A DNA stretch of 64,000 nt from Symbiodinium kawagutii (Eukaryota > Sar > Dinophyceae > Suessiales > Symbiodiniaceae): contig VSDK01010485.1 of NCBI GenBank assembly GCA_009767595.1, forward strand, positions 80,285-144,284, read 5' to 3'. The notes under the pieces were generated by a model. It worked only from the letters and a program-made list of their open reading frames with translations. It searched no databases and was not told where the DNA came from. Positions 11,348-23,399 of this stretch are shown here, piece by piece (the first letter of the stretch is position 1; the number at the start of each line of letters is the position of its first letter). The position numbers were made by a program, and so were the translations under genes.

Positions 11348-12894
11348 GGAGATGGGTGGTTGATCACCACGGTCATTTGGGTAGCAACCATCACTCAGCA
11401 GTATCAGTCATCATATTCATTATTTTCATGTTACTGTTGAATACGAATTGTCAATATTGATATGATTGGTACTCACTTGGGACTTTTCATTGCTGATGAA
11501 CCATTGTCAATATGGATGAGGCATTGTCATGAACCATTGTTGTCAACAGATTTTTAGGGTCCGTTAAGTATGATAATTGTCAATAGCCATTAGAAACCAT
11601 TGAACTCTCATTCCCAACTGACAACGGTCAGTAACAATATCAACCAGTCGTCATCCAGTTATAGAATATTGACCGTTCTTCTTGATTATTGTTTAGGAGC
11701 AACCATTGTTCTTAATCATAGATTTAGTGTTACTACCATCATTTGAGCATTGTTCTCCACGATTCTTAAGACAAATCCTCAGTAAAGCTCGGCATCATTC
11801 ACCAATCATCAGCGAGCATCCGCAAGTTCAGCATGATGACTCCAACATTTTATTGACCCATTTGTTAACCCATATCTTAACCCAAATCTTAAGCCATATC
11901 TTAACCCGTTCACCCGTCAGGCTAGGTCACCATCATCATGGGAGGTCACCATCGGACGCTCCGGCTCCAAGGTCGCAGCCGCTCCCAAGGCCTGAGAATC
12001 TCATTGGAGCCACCTGGACACGTGGGGCGGTCGTTGGTGTGTCGGAATGGTGGTGGACCGGGGGAGTCCATGGGGGTTCCATGGGAAGGTGGGGAGGGCC
12101 CCTGAACCACTTATGGTTGGTACCACTTATAGTTGGTTTATCATGGTGATTGTATATGCTTGATCTGCGTGGCTTTTTTTTCCAGGAATCACTTGTAGTT
12201 GGTTGATTTGCCTGACTTCACTAGGGTGAATTCCACCAGTTGTGGGGGGTTAACTACCAAGGTGGCGAAGCTGGGAGTTGAGAACGGAGGGACTGGGAAA
12301 TGCATGGCTAGTTGGTGAACTGCCGCTTGCGAGGATACTGAAAGGGTCATGGTTGAAGACCTCAAAGTATTGGCGGACCATGCTGTTCTGGGAGTGTCAG
12401 TTTCCAGGATTCTTTGGGAGAGCAGGCAGGATTTGATTCTTTGAAGTCGATGACTCACCGAATTCAGTTCCGCCGGGTTCAGAACTGAGGCGCAAATTCG
12501 GGTCGTGACCACTTTTGGGGAAGAGATTGTGGCTGGGACTGATCAGTTTGCTGCTGCTGGGGCCTGACTCAGTGGGGGCTTCAAGTGGTCATGATGCTCA
12601 ACGAATGAGCTCATGATTAATGACGATTGAAGTAGTTCTCATCGAATCACCAATCATAGATCATTCTTGATGAAAATGAACCAACGTCAATCATCATTAC
12701 CCACCGATGTTGATGATCTCAGCATTTCTCGGGCTGCGCCCGGCTGATTTTGCTGGCTGTCACCAGCCATGAGAGAAGCTGCCCCTGGGGTGCCCTGGGA
12801 TTGCCGTGATGCAATGATCGCCCAAGTGGTTGGTTGGTTGGTTGATTGGTTGGTAAAGGTTTCTTGGTTGGTGAATTAGTTGGCTTAGCTGTCA
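11348..12894. other. Repeat-rich stretch with weak islands
   Basis: AACCATTG-type degenerate repeats dominate 11390-11900. A GC-rich segment at 11925-12110 is open in + (11706-12149) but is Trp/Gly-rich and not convincing. 12190-12560 is open on the minus strand without recognisable motifs. Confidence 0.45.
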
Positions 12895-12962
12895 GTTACT
12901 TGGTTGGTTGGTTGGTTGGTTGGTTGGTTGGTTGGTTGGTTGGTTGGTTGGTTGATTGGTCG
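12825..12962. repeat. (GGTT)n microsatellite
   Basis: Two GGTT tracts: a short one from 12829 and a pure run of about 14 units from 12901, joined by a related GGTTGGTGAATTAG sequence. Confidence 0.92.
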
Positions 12963-13757
12963 GTTGGTCATTGCCCTCCATGCCCCATGATTGACCATTG
13001 AAGCCATGCCCCATCATAGGGACCGCAGAACTCACAGGTCGGTTCTCTCGCTCACTATGTTGGACCAACTGCCAATGTATGTCAACAATCGCAAATGTCA
13101 GCGGTAAGCCGTGCTAGTATTCCGCATCAAGGAATCATGATTCGAATGTAAATGGTGGATATTCCCTGTCATTAGCCTGTTGGTATGCAATCGTTACACT
13201 CTCGCGTCAAGTATTCTGAAATTGTCATTCAGACACTATGAGAACATATTGTTTAAAAACATGATTCAAACTTCAATGAGAAAGATGGAAGTAAGCCCCC
13301 ATGGTGCCGCGTCGCTTGCTTTTGGAGGCCTGCTGTGAAGTGTTGATCTAAGACATGCAAACTTAAAATGGTCTGTTGAGTGGTTGGCATGTGGACAAGG
13401 TTGATGGTTCACGATGGTTCATGCTTCAAAATTATGTTCAATGATGCCAGATGATGATCTTAGAATTGGTAAATGATGGTGAAATTGACGATCAATCCAT
13501 TAATCATGACAAATCACAGTTAGTTTTATTGTCGATTGTGGTCAATAGAGGTTGGGATGTGTCCAAAGACCCCCACTCCATGCAAGACTGAATGTTGGGT
13601 GACACCGAGTCTCTTGTCCCAAGTTGCTAGCTGCGATCTTGGCTGAAGCCGAAGCAACCATGAAAGGATTTCCGTCCCCCCATTCCGAATGAGATTTTGA
13701 AGCCCTGGGAACAATCCTTGGAAAGAGAATTCTCAGGCAAGATGTATTCCTAGAAGG

Positions 13758-13975
13758 TTGCTTGGGCGGAAGCAGACCATATCCACAGCAGAACCTTTGC
13801 TGCGCGGCTCATCGCCGTGCGCGGCGAGCGCTGGTTCGCGTTCCCGCGCGCGCGCGCGCCGTTGCAACGGATGCAACGAGGAGGGCGAGCTCTTTTGCGT
13901 GGACATTGGAGGCTCCAACTCAGTGGTCTTGTGCCAGAGGCGGGGGGGGACTGACTTGGGTGGATGAGAAACTCT
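13758..13975 (+). CDS. Weak coding-like island with (CG)n tract
   Basis: An open + frame includes CNGCNEEGELFCVDIGG and SNSVVLCQRRGG. The island contains a CGCGCGCGCGCG run at 13847-13860 that could form Z-DNA. Two frames and the opposite strand are open, so assignment is weak. No family recognised. Confidence 0.25.
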
Positions 13976-14007
13976 CAGCAACTGAGTTGGTTGATGGTGG
14001 CAACTGA

Positions 14008-14052
14008 AGGTTGGTTGGTTGGTTGGTTGGTTGGTTGGTTGGTTGGTTGGTG
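14008..14052. repeat. (GGTT)n microsatellite
   Basis: About 11 consecutive GGTT units, the same unit as at 12901 and 28738. Confidence 0.95.
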
Positions 14053-14702
14053 AATCATGGGATCGGTGGTGCTTGATGAGGGTTCTGGAGTTTCAGCACC
14101 TGTTGAGCTTGGTGGTGAATCATGGTGTCAGATCAGTTTGATGGGGGGTTACAAGCTCTGAAGCTTAGCGATGCTTCATGATGCTTCCCAGATGGCGGAA
14201 TTCCAACTGGTTGCTGGAGTATCTTGTGGACCCACATGGGAACACGGGGGCCACTGCCGGAATTCTAAGTTGATTTACATGCGCAGCTGAAGGTGGTTAA
14301 ATGGTAGCGAAGAGTGGTTATCAACCAAAAACAGGCAACCTAAGGGGTTTTTTATTTCGCAATCCTTCAGTTGTATTGCGTGGTCTCTCCACATGATCCT
14401 ACCATACATCACTTGGCACCACCTTGTGGTTGCTAGACCTTCACAACCTTCCAGTGCCGGCCCCTTGGACCAGGTTAGAAAATGGCAATGTGAATTACAA
14501 GCCGGGTGGCTCAGGAAACAGTGCAGAGCAGTGGCCGCAGCTGCAAGGGTGGCCCCCGAGTTGGCTAAGTTGGTTTGTAAGTAGGGTAGCTGCCAGTTAG
14601 GGTAGATATAACTATAGTTAAATGGCTTATTAATCAACTTATAACTAGGGGGACCAACCATAGTTCAATGGCCCTATAAACCCTGTCATAACACTTGGGG
14701 GC

Positions 14703-14951
14703 CCAGCTCGTGAAAATCCGCCCAAAAGGAAGTGGTTGCCCATCCGACCTGCGCCTGGCGCCCCACCGTTGAGCGGCCGGGGCGTGGCACCCAGGTGGAC
14801 CAAAACCAACATCATCAGGGAGGTTGTGGCGACGGGAGGCCCTCCAGGAGGTGCCATTGAGGAGCCGAGCGAGCCGCTGCCGTGGGCGGCCAAGGCTATG
14901 GTGGGCGGCCAAGGAACCGTGGTGGGTGATGGTGATGGTGGTTGGCAATGA
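14703..14951 (+). CDS. Probable exon, unrecognised Pro/Gly-rich product
   Basis: The + frame is open from about 14703 to 14951 and includes ENPPKRKWLPIRPAPGAPPL, then TKTNIIREVVATGGPPGG and AIEEPSEPLPWAAKAMVGG. It starts right after a family-E half-element that ends GGGGGCCCAG, whose AG could act as acceptor. The last part merges into GGTGATGGT repeats, so the real exon probably ends near 14900-14925. No family recognised. Confidence 0.38.
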   Translation, partial: PARENPPKRKWLPIRPAPGAPPLSGRGVAPRWTKTNIIREVVATGGPPGGAIEEPSEPLPWAAKAMVGGQGTVVGDGDGGWQ

Positions 14952-16079
14952 TGGTATAATGATGGTGGTTGGGAATGATAGTTGATGGTAGGTGATCATG
15001 ATGGTTGATGGTAAGTGATAATGGAGATTGGCAAATGTTGGTGGTTAAGAGTTAAGAGGGGTTCATGATGGGTATGGCGAGTCTGGCTAGTTATATGATC
15101 GTTTAAATGGGAAAGGAACATCTTTGGTTAGTAGTGGTGAATTGCTGGCAATGTGGAGCATTTGCGCTTGACAATTTTCTACCACCAGGTTGATTGATGA
15201 TAGACACATACTTGCGTAGACGCGGATACATCTAGAGTAACCTACAAGCTACCATAATAAACTCTTCAGTTCTATACGTAGATATTGCCCGAAAATCATG
15301 ATAGAACTCTATGATTCTCCAGCATATTATCAAAAAATGTCGCCATCACATAGCGTGATGTACAATCCGGTTTCTTGGAGTCACCATCAAAAATCATCAT
15401 GTGCAGTTGGGGACTGGGATATATGATGTAACCCTAGAAAGTGATCCTATAAGGTTTGTGAACTATACCCAAACTAAGCAGGCTTAGACAACTATATGAT
15501 TAATACTGATCAATAAGTGGAGTGAATCAATGATTTTTGAATCATGGTTACTACCCTCTGGCAAACTAATCTGGAAGCTGAGCAGTGGATTTTCTACGCC
15601 ACCAGGTTAGGGACTGCCGGAGTGTGGTGGTTAATAAGTGGTAGCAAAACCTACTTAACATAGTTATAAAGGTGGTTGGGGGCCCACCTTCCAGTTATAT
15701 TATTAATGTCTATTAATGGTTATGACCACATTATGGTGGTTCACAATAGTGGTTATTGATTATAAAAGCCATTAACAACCATGATTTATAATCATTAACT
15801 ATTTATGAACAACCATATCATAACCAGGTCCATGAATTAGTATTCTCTCTCAGTATTAATTTAACATATAACTTTTAACAATATGATACAATATCTAATG
15901 CTTTTAATCATTAGCCACTGGTACACCCCAGTCACTAACCAACCACTAGTGGCTGAATGGATAACTCCTGAACCATTTGGATGTGCACCCCACAAACCCA
16001 ATGTTTGGTAGCTGAACTAACCAACCATTAGCCATGAGTAGTGATTTATAGATAGTCACCAGCGAACTCAGGCTGAACT
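14952..16079. other. Non-coding repeat-derived stretch
   Basis: GATGGTTGATGGTA repeats at 14925-15060, a family-C half (CCCTCTGGCAAACTAATCTGG) at 15555, a family-E half near 15660-15700, and AT-rich sequence. No gene seen. Confidence 0.6.
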
Positions 16080-16140
16080 CACCAGGGTGAACTCACCAGG
16101 GTGAACTCACCAGGGTGAACTCACCAGGGTGAACTCACCA
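16080..16140. repeat. 14-bp tandem repeat at a possible exon edge
   Basis: Four-plus exact copies of ACCAGGGTGAACTC. Each copy contains CAG|GGTGA. The array ends directly before the open island at 16140. Confidence 0.92.
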
Positions 16141-16316
16141 TGAATATAACTGAACTAACCAACCGCAAACGTCCCGTCCTGGGTCGCCAGTCGTTTGTGG
16201 TGGTGAACCTCCACTCGTTGGACCAGGAGCTGCCGGGCGTGGACTTCTCGGAGCTTGAGGCGAGAGCCATCAAACTCGAGGAGGCACCCTCGGGACGGCA
16301 CCGGGGACCAGCCACG
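16140..16316 (+). CDS. Probable exon, unrecognised product
   Basis: Opens with ATG at 16140 and reads RKRPVLGRQSFVVVNLHSLD, then QELPGVDFSELEARAIKLEE and APSGRHRGPAT. Third positions are strongly G/C, unlike the flanks. A good donor, CCACG|GTAGTG, lies at 16317, the same ACG|GTAG context as the MetAP exon ending at 47848. The acceptor is unclear. No domain recognised. In-frame sequence continues to 16343 if unspliced. Confidence 0.42.
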
Positions 16317-16705
16317 GTAGTGGGGCGCAGGGGGTTTGTTTAAGGTGGGTTGGGGCTGGTTGATTGTTTGGTTGGTTGAGATTGGTTGATTGGTTGGTCG
16401 ATGAAGGTTGGTTCATTGATTATTTGCCGGGTTGCGATCACTCATGTAATCACCGTTTCTACCGTGAAAGTGGTTGGTTCATTTGGCCATCGCTAGTGCT
16501 ACAATGACTTGATCACACAGACACCAACTCTGATTGCCAGCTCGTTGGTTGTGGTTTGATCATTGCATTTGCTGCCAACCAAAGCCATCGGATGGTTGTC
16601 TTTGGTTTTTCATGATAGTTCTGGTTCACAATTCGGATCATTATCCATCAACCATCAGTAGTCGTTGTTGATCAATACTATTGATCAACAACCAACGTCA
16701 TCAGC

Positions 16706-16706
<1 letters not shown>

Positions 16707-16736
<30 letters not shown>

Positions 16737-16842
16737 GGCAGTCAATCAGTCAGTCAATCAGTCAGTCAGTCAATCAGTCAGTCAGTCAGTCAGTCAGTCA
16801 ATCAATCAATCAACCAATCAATCAATCAAGCAATCAACGGGA
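16707..16842. repeat. (AATC)n/(AGTC)n tetranucleotide repeat
   Basis: Alternating blocks of CAATCAAT and CAGTCAGT. The Ser/Gln/Asn frames over it are artefacts of the repeat. Confidence 0.95.
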
Positions 16843-17066
16843 AGAACAATCAATCATCATTCACCATAAACCATGGTCAACCATCGAGCACGATTAGCAA
16901 TGATCAACCATGATCAACTACCATGAACCCAACGGATTCTTCAACTCAGCGCTGTCGTTTCACCGGGCTTCGGCAACAGGACGCAGCCCAAAACGCGGCT
17001 CGATACGGCGTGGGAGTCACTGAGCAGGCCAGCGATCACTGCGGGAACTGCTGTTGGCCAAGGGTT

Positions 17067-17235
17067 AACAAAGATGAACAATGGTGAAATATGGTGGAAT
17101 GATGGTGAAACTATGGTTAAATGATGGTGGAATGATGGTAAAACGATGGTGAAATAATGGTAAAACGATGGTGAAAAGATAAAACGATGGTGGAATGATG
17201 GTAAGACGATGGTGAAATGATGGTTGATAAATGGC
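17067..17235. repeat. GATGGT(G/A)AAA minisatellite
   Basis: Irregular 12-15 bp units of the type ACGATGGTGAAAT and ATGATGGTGGA. This is the complementary-strand form of the ACCATCATT repeats seen at 43-44 kb. Confidence 0.85.
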
Positions 17236-17680
17236 TAATTCATGGTTGCTTGATGGTCAACAATGCTTGGGCGTCTCTGCTCCCTAATGCTAAATCCCCC
17301 TAGATGATGAACACCCAAGATAGTAATAGGAGGCGGGGATCAATGGCTCGTCCTGTCATGAACCATTGGCGAAGCATGGTCAACCATTCGGCCAGTAGCA
17401 AGTATTATTTCACGATATCATTTGACCATTATCTGCCATGAAGTCTAATGTTATCCTAGCATACTCTTTTTATTTTGCAATTTTCACCAATTGCTTAGCC
17501 ATTAGGATGCATCAGTTGATCATATTACTTGCCCTCTGGAGCCCGCCAACCTGGACGTTTCACATGACTATTTTCATTAGGTAAACCACCTTGAAATAGC
17601 CAATTTTCCACGTAAAAAGGGCAATAGCCAGACAGTAACCATGGGATTAACCATCATTCATTTGGTGAACTAACCTGGTT

Positions 17681-17794
17681 ACCCCCTGGTAAACTATCAT
17701 GGCAATGGAAAATCCACCATAAATGGATGACTTTCAGGGTTTTCCTAATAAAATGGTGAATTTTCCATTGCCATGTTTGTTTGTTAGAGGGTAG
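17681..17794. repeat. Family C palindromic element
   Basis: Left end CCCTGGTAAACTATCATGGC with AATGGAAAATCCACC inside. Right half GGTGAATTTTCCATTGCCAT and TTGTTAGAGGGTA. The two arms are inverted repeats of about 45 bp around a CAGGGTTTTCC centre. Confidence 0.9.
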
Positions 17795-17926
17795 TGATTA
17801 TGAAGCATCCGTTGGTTAGTCACTATGAACTATCCTTGGTCACCCTTAGCCATGGACGATGCCTGACCCTGCTGGCAAGCCCACCCCCGGTGTCACCGGG
17901 CACCACAGCGTCTCTCAGCTGGCCAG

Positions 17927-18025
17927 GCGCAGGACTGCTATGACGCGCTCAGCAAAACCATGCAAGCCGAGTACCGGCCTCGGTGGGTGAAGAATTTCTG
18001 GGTGTTTTTCAAGCCATACAAGCCG
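17927..18025 (+). CDS. Probable exon, unrecognised product
   Basis: The acceptor GGCCAG|GCGCAG at 17925-17926 opens a frame reading AQDCYDALSKTMQAEYRPRW, then VKNFWVFFKPYKP. Third positions are mostly G/C (GAC, TGC, GCG, CTC, ACC, GCC, GAG, TAC). The frame runs into a GGGCCCCCAACC family-E end at 18028. It is aromatic and basic, and matches nothing I can name. It lies between the first two placed MetAP exons on the same strand, so it may be part of that gene's N-terminal extension or another transcript. Confidence 0.45.
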
Positions 18026-18226
18026 TGGGCCCCCAACCAATATTAACCAACCAATAAAAGGAAGGTTTTAAGCAACAATCATAGGGAAAACAATGGTGAA
18101 TGATAGGGGAACCAAGGGCCCCCAACCACTGAACTACGTTGATTCATAACTTATCTATCTAGGGTGATTTCTACCAGTTGTAGGGGTTAGAACCCAACTT
18201 ACTTCAGTGGTTGGGGGCCCACCTTG
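18026..18226. repeat. Nested family E / family A elements
   Basis: GGGCCCCCAACCAATATTAACC at 18028 begins as family E and continues as a family-A body (GGGAAAACAATGG.GAATGATAGGGGAACC). Then GGGCCCCCAACCACTGAAC to TTCAGTGGTTGGGGGCCCACC (18116-18226) is a second E element with clear inverted ends. Confidence 0.8.
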
Positions 18227-18589
18227 TAGGGGCCCCGAAACTGGTTAGATCACTATAAATGGTTGATCATGTGATAGCGGACCCGAAAATGGTTAGTTTA
18301 CAGTATTCCTGTAAATGGTTAATGTTGGATGATTTGAGGTTTTCCCTATTTTGAGAAACCACCAAATGGTGAATTGATTGATTAACAACGGTTGATCATG
18401 GTCGACAGTTAGTTTGTACATGATAGTTAGTACCGATGGTTAGCAACTGGTGAGTACGTCATGCTCCGTACTAAACGATGGGTGATAATGGTTGACGATG
18501 ATACTCCGCAACCATCGTTAGTTCCCATCATTCGTTAGTACAATCATAACTTATCAATTGTAATCGATGGTTGATACTGGTCCATCATG

Positions 18590-18960
18590 GTTGATATTTG
18601 TTAATCATGATGCTTAACAGATGGCGAACCCCACTGCAGCTATGCTTACGTTGGTTCCCTGTGTCAGGTGGGAGGGCGAGGACATCAAATGCATGGGCTG
18701 TAAGATCTCGAAGCCCTACGTGCCTTGGACCCAAGCGAAGCGCCGGCGGTGCCGGCGGCGCAAACCGTTCGGTGCGGTGGTTGCCGGGTTCAGAGGAGCT
18801 CAGCTCGCAGCGAAAGGGTCGTTGGTTCTGAGCTTCGCTGCGGCGCTGTGTACGACGACTTTAGTGCCGTCGTTGTCATTGTCGACTTTCACCAGTGCTG
18901 ATTTTACAAGTCAGTCAGAACGCCCTATTTTTATGCGCACTGCAGTAGTATCATGATTCT
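18590..18960 (+). CDS. Weak coding-like island
   Basis: The + frame from 18621 includes VPCVRWEGEDIKCMGCKISK, which has a CMGC pair, then KRRRCRRRKPF. GC content is high in 18650-18850. Boundaries and family are unknown. Confidence 0.25.
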
Positions 18961-19189
18961 TACAGTATCAATGCCGGGTGTCATATTTTGAAGGCATCTT
19001 GCCGGATTTTTTCTGTAGATCTGGCATACTGCTGTAGTCCACCCCACGTGCCCTCGAGCTGCCCGGCGGGGCAGCGGGGCGTCCTGTCCCGAGGACCCCA
19101 TAAAAAGCATAAGCGGTCCTGATCCAAAGGCTGCGCTGGGGGTGATGGTGGATGATGGTGGAGGTTGGTGAACAGCTCATGGTTCATTG

Positions 19190-19265
19190 GTGGTTACTTG
19201 GTGGTTAGTTGGTGGTTAGTTGGTGGCTAGTTGGTGGTTAGTTGGCGGTTGACAACGGTTGATTG
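19190..19265. repeat. GGTGGTTAGTT 13-bp tandem repeat
   Basis: Five to six imperfect units of TTGGTGGTTAG. Confidence 0.9.
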
Positions 19266-20385
19266 GTGGTTATGAATGGCTAGTAAGCAACAATAATGGT
19301 CAACAGCTTTTGGTAAACTATGGGTCAGTTTTAGCCAACCAAAAAAAGAGGAAGGAGTTCACATCCCAACAACTTGAATAGTGCAGGGTCATTTGGGGTA
19401 TATAAACAGCTGGGGTACGTACAGGGCTCTTGACCCATGGGTGGGTACAGCTGATGTATCCAAGCGCACATTGGTACAACCAAGCACACATAGTATCGCC
19501 ATGATATTTGAAGACCGTCACATGGTTGGCATATCTAACAGGGCACACCAACTCCATGGGTGCGAGGGAACACTTTGGGGATAGATCCATGCTGATAGCT
19601 TTACCTCTCTGGGCTCCCTCCTGGAGTGCCCTGGCTACCATTCTTCGGCGAGACATCTCTGAGACATGGCCGCCATGGCCTGAGGAATTCCACAGTTGTC
19701 TGGTTGGTGGTTTCAAACGTTTCTTATTTTCCGTAGTAGCTATTAATGATTGGTTGGTTGACTAATATTTTTGATAGGGGTTGAAACCACCAACCAGTTG
19801 TGTTTGCCAGTATGGTTGGAGTCACTTGGAGACTACCTTTGGTGGCGCTTCTCAAGTTGAAAGCATTGGTGGGACTAAGCATCACCAAGTGGTGGCCAAC
19901 AATGCTGCGGGGGAGGTGGCCACTCTGGACATAGGTTGATTTCGAACCGGCAAGCCGGTTGCACCTACCACAACGGATGCCCATAGTCATAAACCAAGGG
20001 CTTCCTAACATAGTGACTCATGTCCCTAAATTGAGCTATATCCCGAATCGCATAGCTATTGCTGCTTGTCATTTGTTGTCAGCAACCAGCGACCAGCCTC
20101 AATCATCGTTGTCCAACATATCTCTGGCGTCGACTGATATATTCCATTGCCATTATGAGGATCGCTACTTCTGTCATTCGTGCTTGTGTCAGTGTAAGTA
20201 TTATTGTTGGATACCACTAGCCATTATTCAGCGTCGAAATATTGGAATGGCGTAATTCAAATAATCCACATGATTTGGTGTGATTACAACACTCAAGCTA
20301 ATCAAGCTATTAAGTGTAATGAAATTCATCAAACTATTCGCTGTAGCGCAATCCTTGGACTACTTATGCGTATTATTTGTTGATT
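19266..20385. other. Non-coding stretch
   Basis: Contains a family-D element (19700-19797). Other open frames here (19318-19716 minus, 19508-19765 plus) carry no recognisable motif. Confidence 0.5.
19700..19797 (+). repeat. Family D inverted-repeat element
   Basis: CTGGTTGGTGGTTTCAA at the left and TTGAAACCACCAACCAG at the right form a 17-bp perfect inverted repeat. The interior has GGTTGGTTGACTAATATTTTT. The left end supplies GT and the right end AG. Confidence 0.93.
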
Positions 20386-20500
20386 TGGCTACTGGTCACC
20401 CTGTACCCCTGGTTCCCCCATTAGCCAGCTTGTTTTCCCTATGAACTTGGTGAACTTCTCCCCCATCAGTTGGTTGATTAAGGGCTTGACCCAACTCGCC
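20386..20500 (-). repeat. Family A inverted-repeat element
   Basis: Starts TGGCTACTGGTCACCCTGTA and ends GGGCTTGACCCAACTCGCC. This is the subtype whose end reads TGGCGAGTTGGGTCAA on the other strand, as at 11035, 28401 and 45338. Confidence 0.8.
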
Positions 20501-20595
20501 GTTTTCCATCTTCTTCTTCCGTACTTTGTAGCTTCGATCTGAGGCTTCAAAAAATTTTGGGATACCCCCATTTTCAGAAACCAGCATCGGTTGTT

Positions 20596-20727
20596 GATTT
20601 CTTCCACCGCGGCCAGGCCGTTGAAAGAGTACGGAAAGTGCTGCAAGCAGAGCTGGGAAGGCGAACGCTTACCGCGGGTTTCGAGCTACGCCAGCGCTTG
20701 GGTCGTGGTAGTGCTCCCATGGGCTGA
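20596..20727 (+). CDS. Probable exon, unrecognised helical product
   Basis: The frame reads DFFHRGQAVERVRKVLQAEL, then GRRTLTAGFELRQRLGRGS, to a TGA at 20725. Charged/hydrophobic spacing suggests helices. Codons are GC3-leaning. An AG at 20615 or 20604 could be the acceptor. No family recognised. Confidence 0.42.
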   Translation, partial: DFFHRGQAVERVRKVLQAELGRRTLTAGFELRQRLGRGSAPMG

Positions 20728-21023
20728 TGCTTTGATTGGTGACTACTAGTTGGGTGCTTCTTAAAGTCGGGGACCCCTCAAATCATCCAATATCTTAAAA
20801 CCATGTGGGCATGTGCCAAAATAGTGGTACGCCCCAAAATCCATGGTTTCTTGGTCAGATGATTCATTTTTTGGTGAGTTACTGGTTACCCCATGTTGGC
20901 ACATACCCATGTGTAGCAATAAGCAATGATTAAGAAGTATTAGTGGTTGTAGAGGTGGTTATTCCCTGGCTGAGCAGAACCAAAGTGCAACATATGGCAA
21001 GCGGGCTCAATATCATATATAGA

Positions 21024-21235
21024 TAAATAAGTGAAAAGTAGGTAGATAGATAGATAGGTAGATAGACAGATACATAGATACATAGATACATAGATACACA
21101 GATAAATAGATAAATAAATACATAGATCAATAAATAAATAGATGACTAGATGAATAGATAGACATGAGCTTGCATATATTTATGTATATATATATATGCA
21201 TATATGCACATATATATAGATATATATATATATAC
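21024..21235. repeat. GATA/CATA and (TA)n microsatellites
   Basis: Tracts of TAGATAGATAGG, ACATAGATAC and AAATAGATAAAT, then TATATATA clusters. Frames over it are artefacts. Confidence 0.92.
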
Positions 21236-21430
21236 ATATTTGGGTGATGATACACCGCGGCTGAGTGAATCAAGAGCTTCAAGTCGCATAGTCTGGTCCC
21301 AACTGGCGGCCAAAGTCAACGCACATTGGTGCAACCTTGGCCCAAAAGCCTTGGGGCTGTGCTGAACATCCAGCATTGCGACTGGCTTCGATGCATATCG
21401 CCTCTGCCAAAGCTTTACAAAAGGCGGGCG

Positions 21431-21471
21431 GATATTATATATATATATATATGCTACCCCCCCCCCCCCCA
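21431..21471. repeat. (TA)n followed by poly-C run
   Basis: About 20 bp of TATA ends in GCTA and a run of about 14 C. A matching poly-G then (TA)n block occurs at 24155-24205, in inverted arrangement. Confidence 0.9.
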
Positions 21472-21574
21472 AGACCTACCTTTGTGCAGACATAGTAGAT
21501 GCAGCAAATGAATTTGTCAAACATACGTGTATGTGTGCATGTGCAGACAAGAGAATAATGAGAAACTAAGGCAG

Positions 21575-22720
21575 AAATAGGGAGAACTCAAGGAGAGAAT
21601 AATAATAAAAAGAGCAAATGGGGAGAGAATGAGGTCTCCTTAATTCTCTCCTTATCATCTCCTTATTCTCTCCTTACTATCATCTTTTTTTCTTTATTAA
21701 GGAGAAAATAGGGAGAACACAAGGAGAGACTAAAGGAATAATAAAAAGAGCAAATGGGGAGAGAATGAGGTCTCCTTAATTCTCTCCTTACTATTTTCTT
21801 ATATCTTCTTTATTAAGGAGAAAATATGGAGAACACAAGGAAAGAATAAGAGAATAGTAAAAAGAGCAAATGTGGAGAATGAGGTCTCCTTCATTCTCTC
21901 CTTATTCTCTCCTTACTATCTTCTTATTTGTTCTTTATTAAGGAGAACATAGGGAGAACACAAGGAGAGATTGAAGGAATGATAAAAAGAGCAAATAGGG
22001 AGAGAATGAGGTCTCCTTAATTCTCTCCTTATTCTCTCCTTATTCTCTCCTTACTATTTTCTTATATCTTCTTTATGAAGGAGAACATAGGGAGAACACA
22101 AGGAGAGACTAAAGGAATAATAAAAAGAGCAAATAGGGAGAGAATGAGGTCTCCTTAGTTCTCTCCTTATTCTCTCCTTACTATCTTTTTATTCGTTCTT
22201 TATTAAGGAGAACATAGGGAGAACACAAGGAGAGACTAAAGGAATAATAAAAAGAGCAAATAGGGAGAGAATGAGGTCTCCTTAATTCTCTCCTGATTCT
22301 CTCCTTATTCTCTCCTTATTCTCTCCTTACTATCTTTTTATTCGTTCTTTATTAAGGAGAACATAGGGAGAACACAAGGAGAGACTAAAGGAATAATAAA
22401 AAGAGCAAATAGGGAGAGAATAGGTCTCCTTAGTTCTCTCCTTATTCTCTCCTTACTATCTTCTTTTTTTTCTCATTAAGGAGAACATAGGGAGAACACA
22501 AGGAGAGACTAAAGGAATAATAAAAAGAGCAAATAGGGAGAGAATAGGTCTCCTTAGTTCTCTCCTTATTCTCTCCTTACTATCTTTTTATTTGTTCTTT
22601 ATTAAGGAGAAAATATGGAGAACACAAGGGGAGAATAAGAAAATAATAAAAAGAGCAAATGGGGAGAGAATAAGGTCTCTTAAATAATCCCCTTTGTTGT
22701 TTGTGATTTCCTTCTTATCT
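21575..22720. repeat. About 125-bp purine/pyrimidine minisatellite
   Basis: Nine diverged copies. The word AAAAAGAGCAAAT recurs near 21611, 21747, 21863, 21988, 22126, 22253, 22402, 22526 and 22652 (spacing 116-149 bp). Each unit has a purine half (AAGGAGA.ACATAGGGAGAAC) and a pyrimidine half (GGTCTCCTTAATTCTCTCC) that are partly complementary, so each can fold as a hairpin. Spacing varies with the number of TTCTCTCCTTA words. Confidence 0.93.
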
Positions 22721-23330
22721 CTTTAGAGGAACGAGGGAATAAGGGGGGAATATGGGAAGAATAAAAGATAGGGATACCATAAGGATAGAAAAAGGGAACA
22801 ATAATAAGAAGACAGTGGGGAGAGAATAAGGCCTCCTAAATATAGAGAATAAGGAGAGAATGAGGGAAAAGTAGGGAGAACAAAAGGAGAAAATAAGAGA
22901 ACAATAATAAGAGCAAATGGGGAGAATGAGGTCTCCTTAATTCTCTCCTTATTCTCTCCTCATTCTCTCCTTACTATCTTTTATGTATTTTCTAATTGTC
23001 TCCTTGATCTTCTCCTATGCTCCCCCTATTCTCTCTCTCTCTCTCTCTTTTTCTCTCTTAAATATTCCCTGATTCTATCCTTATTCCCTCCTTGTTCTCT
23101 CCTTAGCATTAAGGAGGGAATCTCCTTACTCTTTTTCTATGCTCCCTCTATTCTTTCTTTCTCTCTCTCTCTCTCTCTCTCCCTCCTTCTCTCTTAAATA
23201 TTGCCCTATTCTATCCTTATTCACTCCTTATTCTCTCTTTAGCATTAAGCAGGGAAGAAGGGGAAAATATGGGAGAATAGGAGAGACTGAAGAAAAAATA
23301 GGGAGACAGAATTTGAGCAACATGTCTTGC
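22721..23330. repeat. Diverged purine/pyrimidine repeat and (CT)n tracts
   Basis: A degenerate continuation of the preceding minisatellite with TCTCTCTCTCTC runs near 23035 and 23158. No gene. Confidence 0.85.
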
Positions 23331-23399
23331 ATTTGTCTTTTTAATATGAGGGCCATAATATATATTGGAAGAATTATACATTGGAAGACTCATGAAGAA

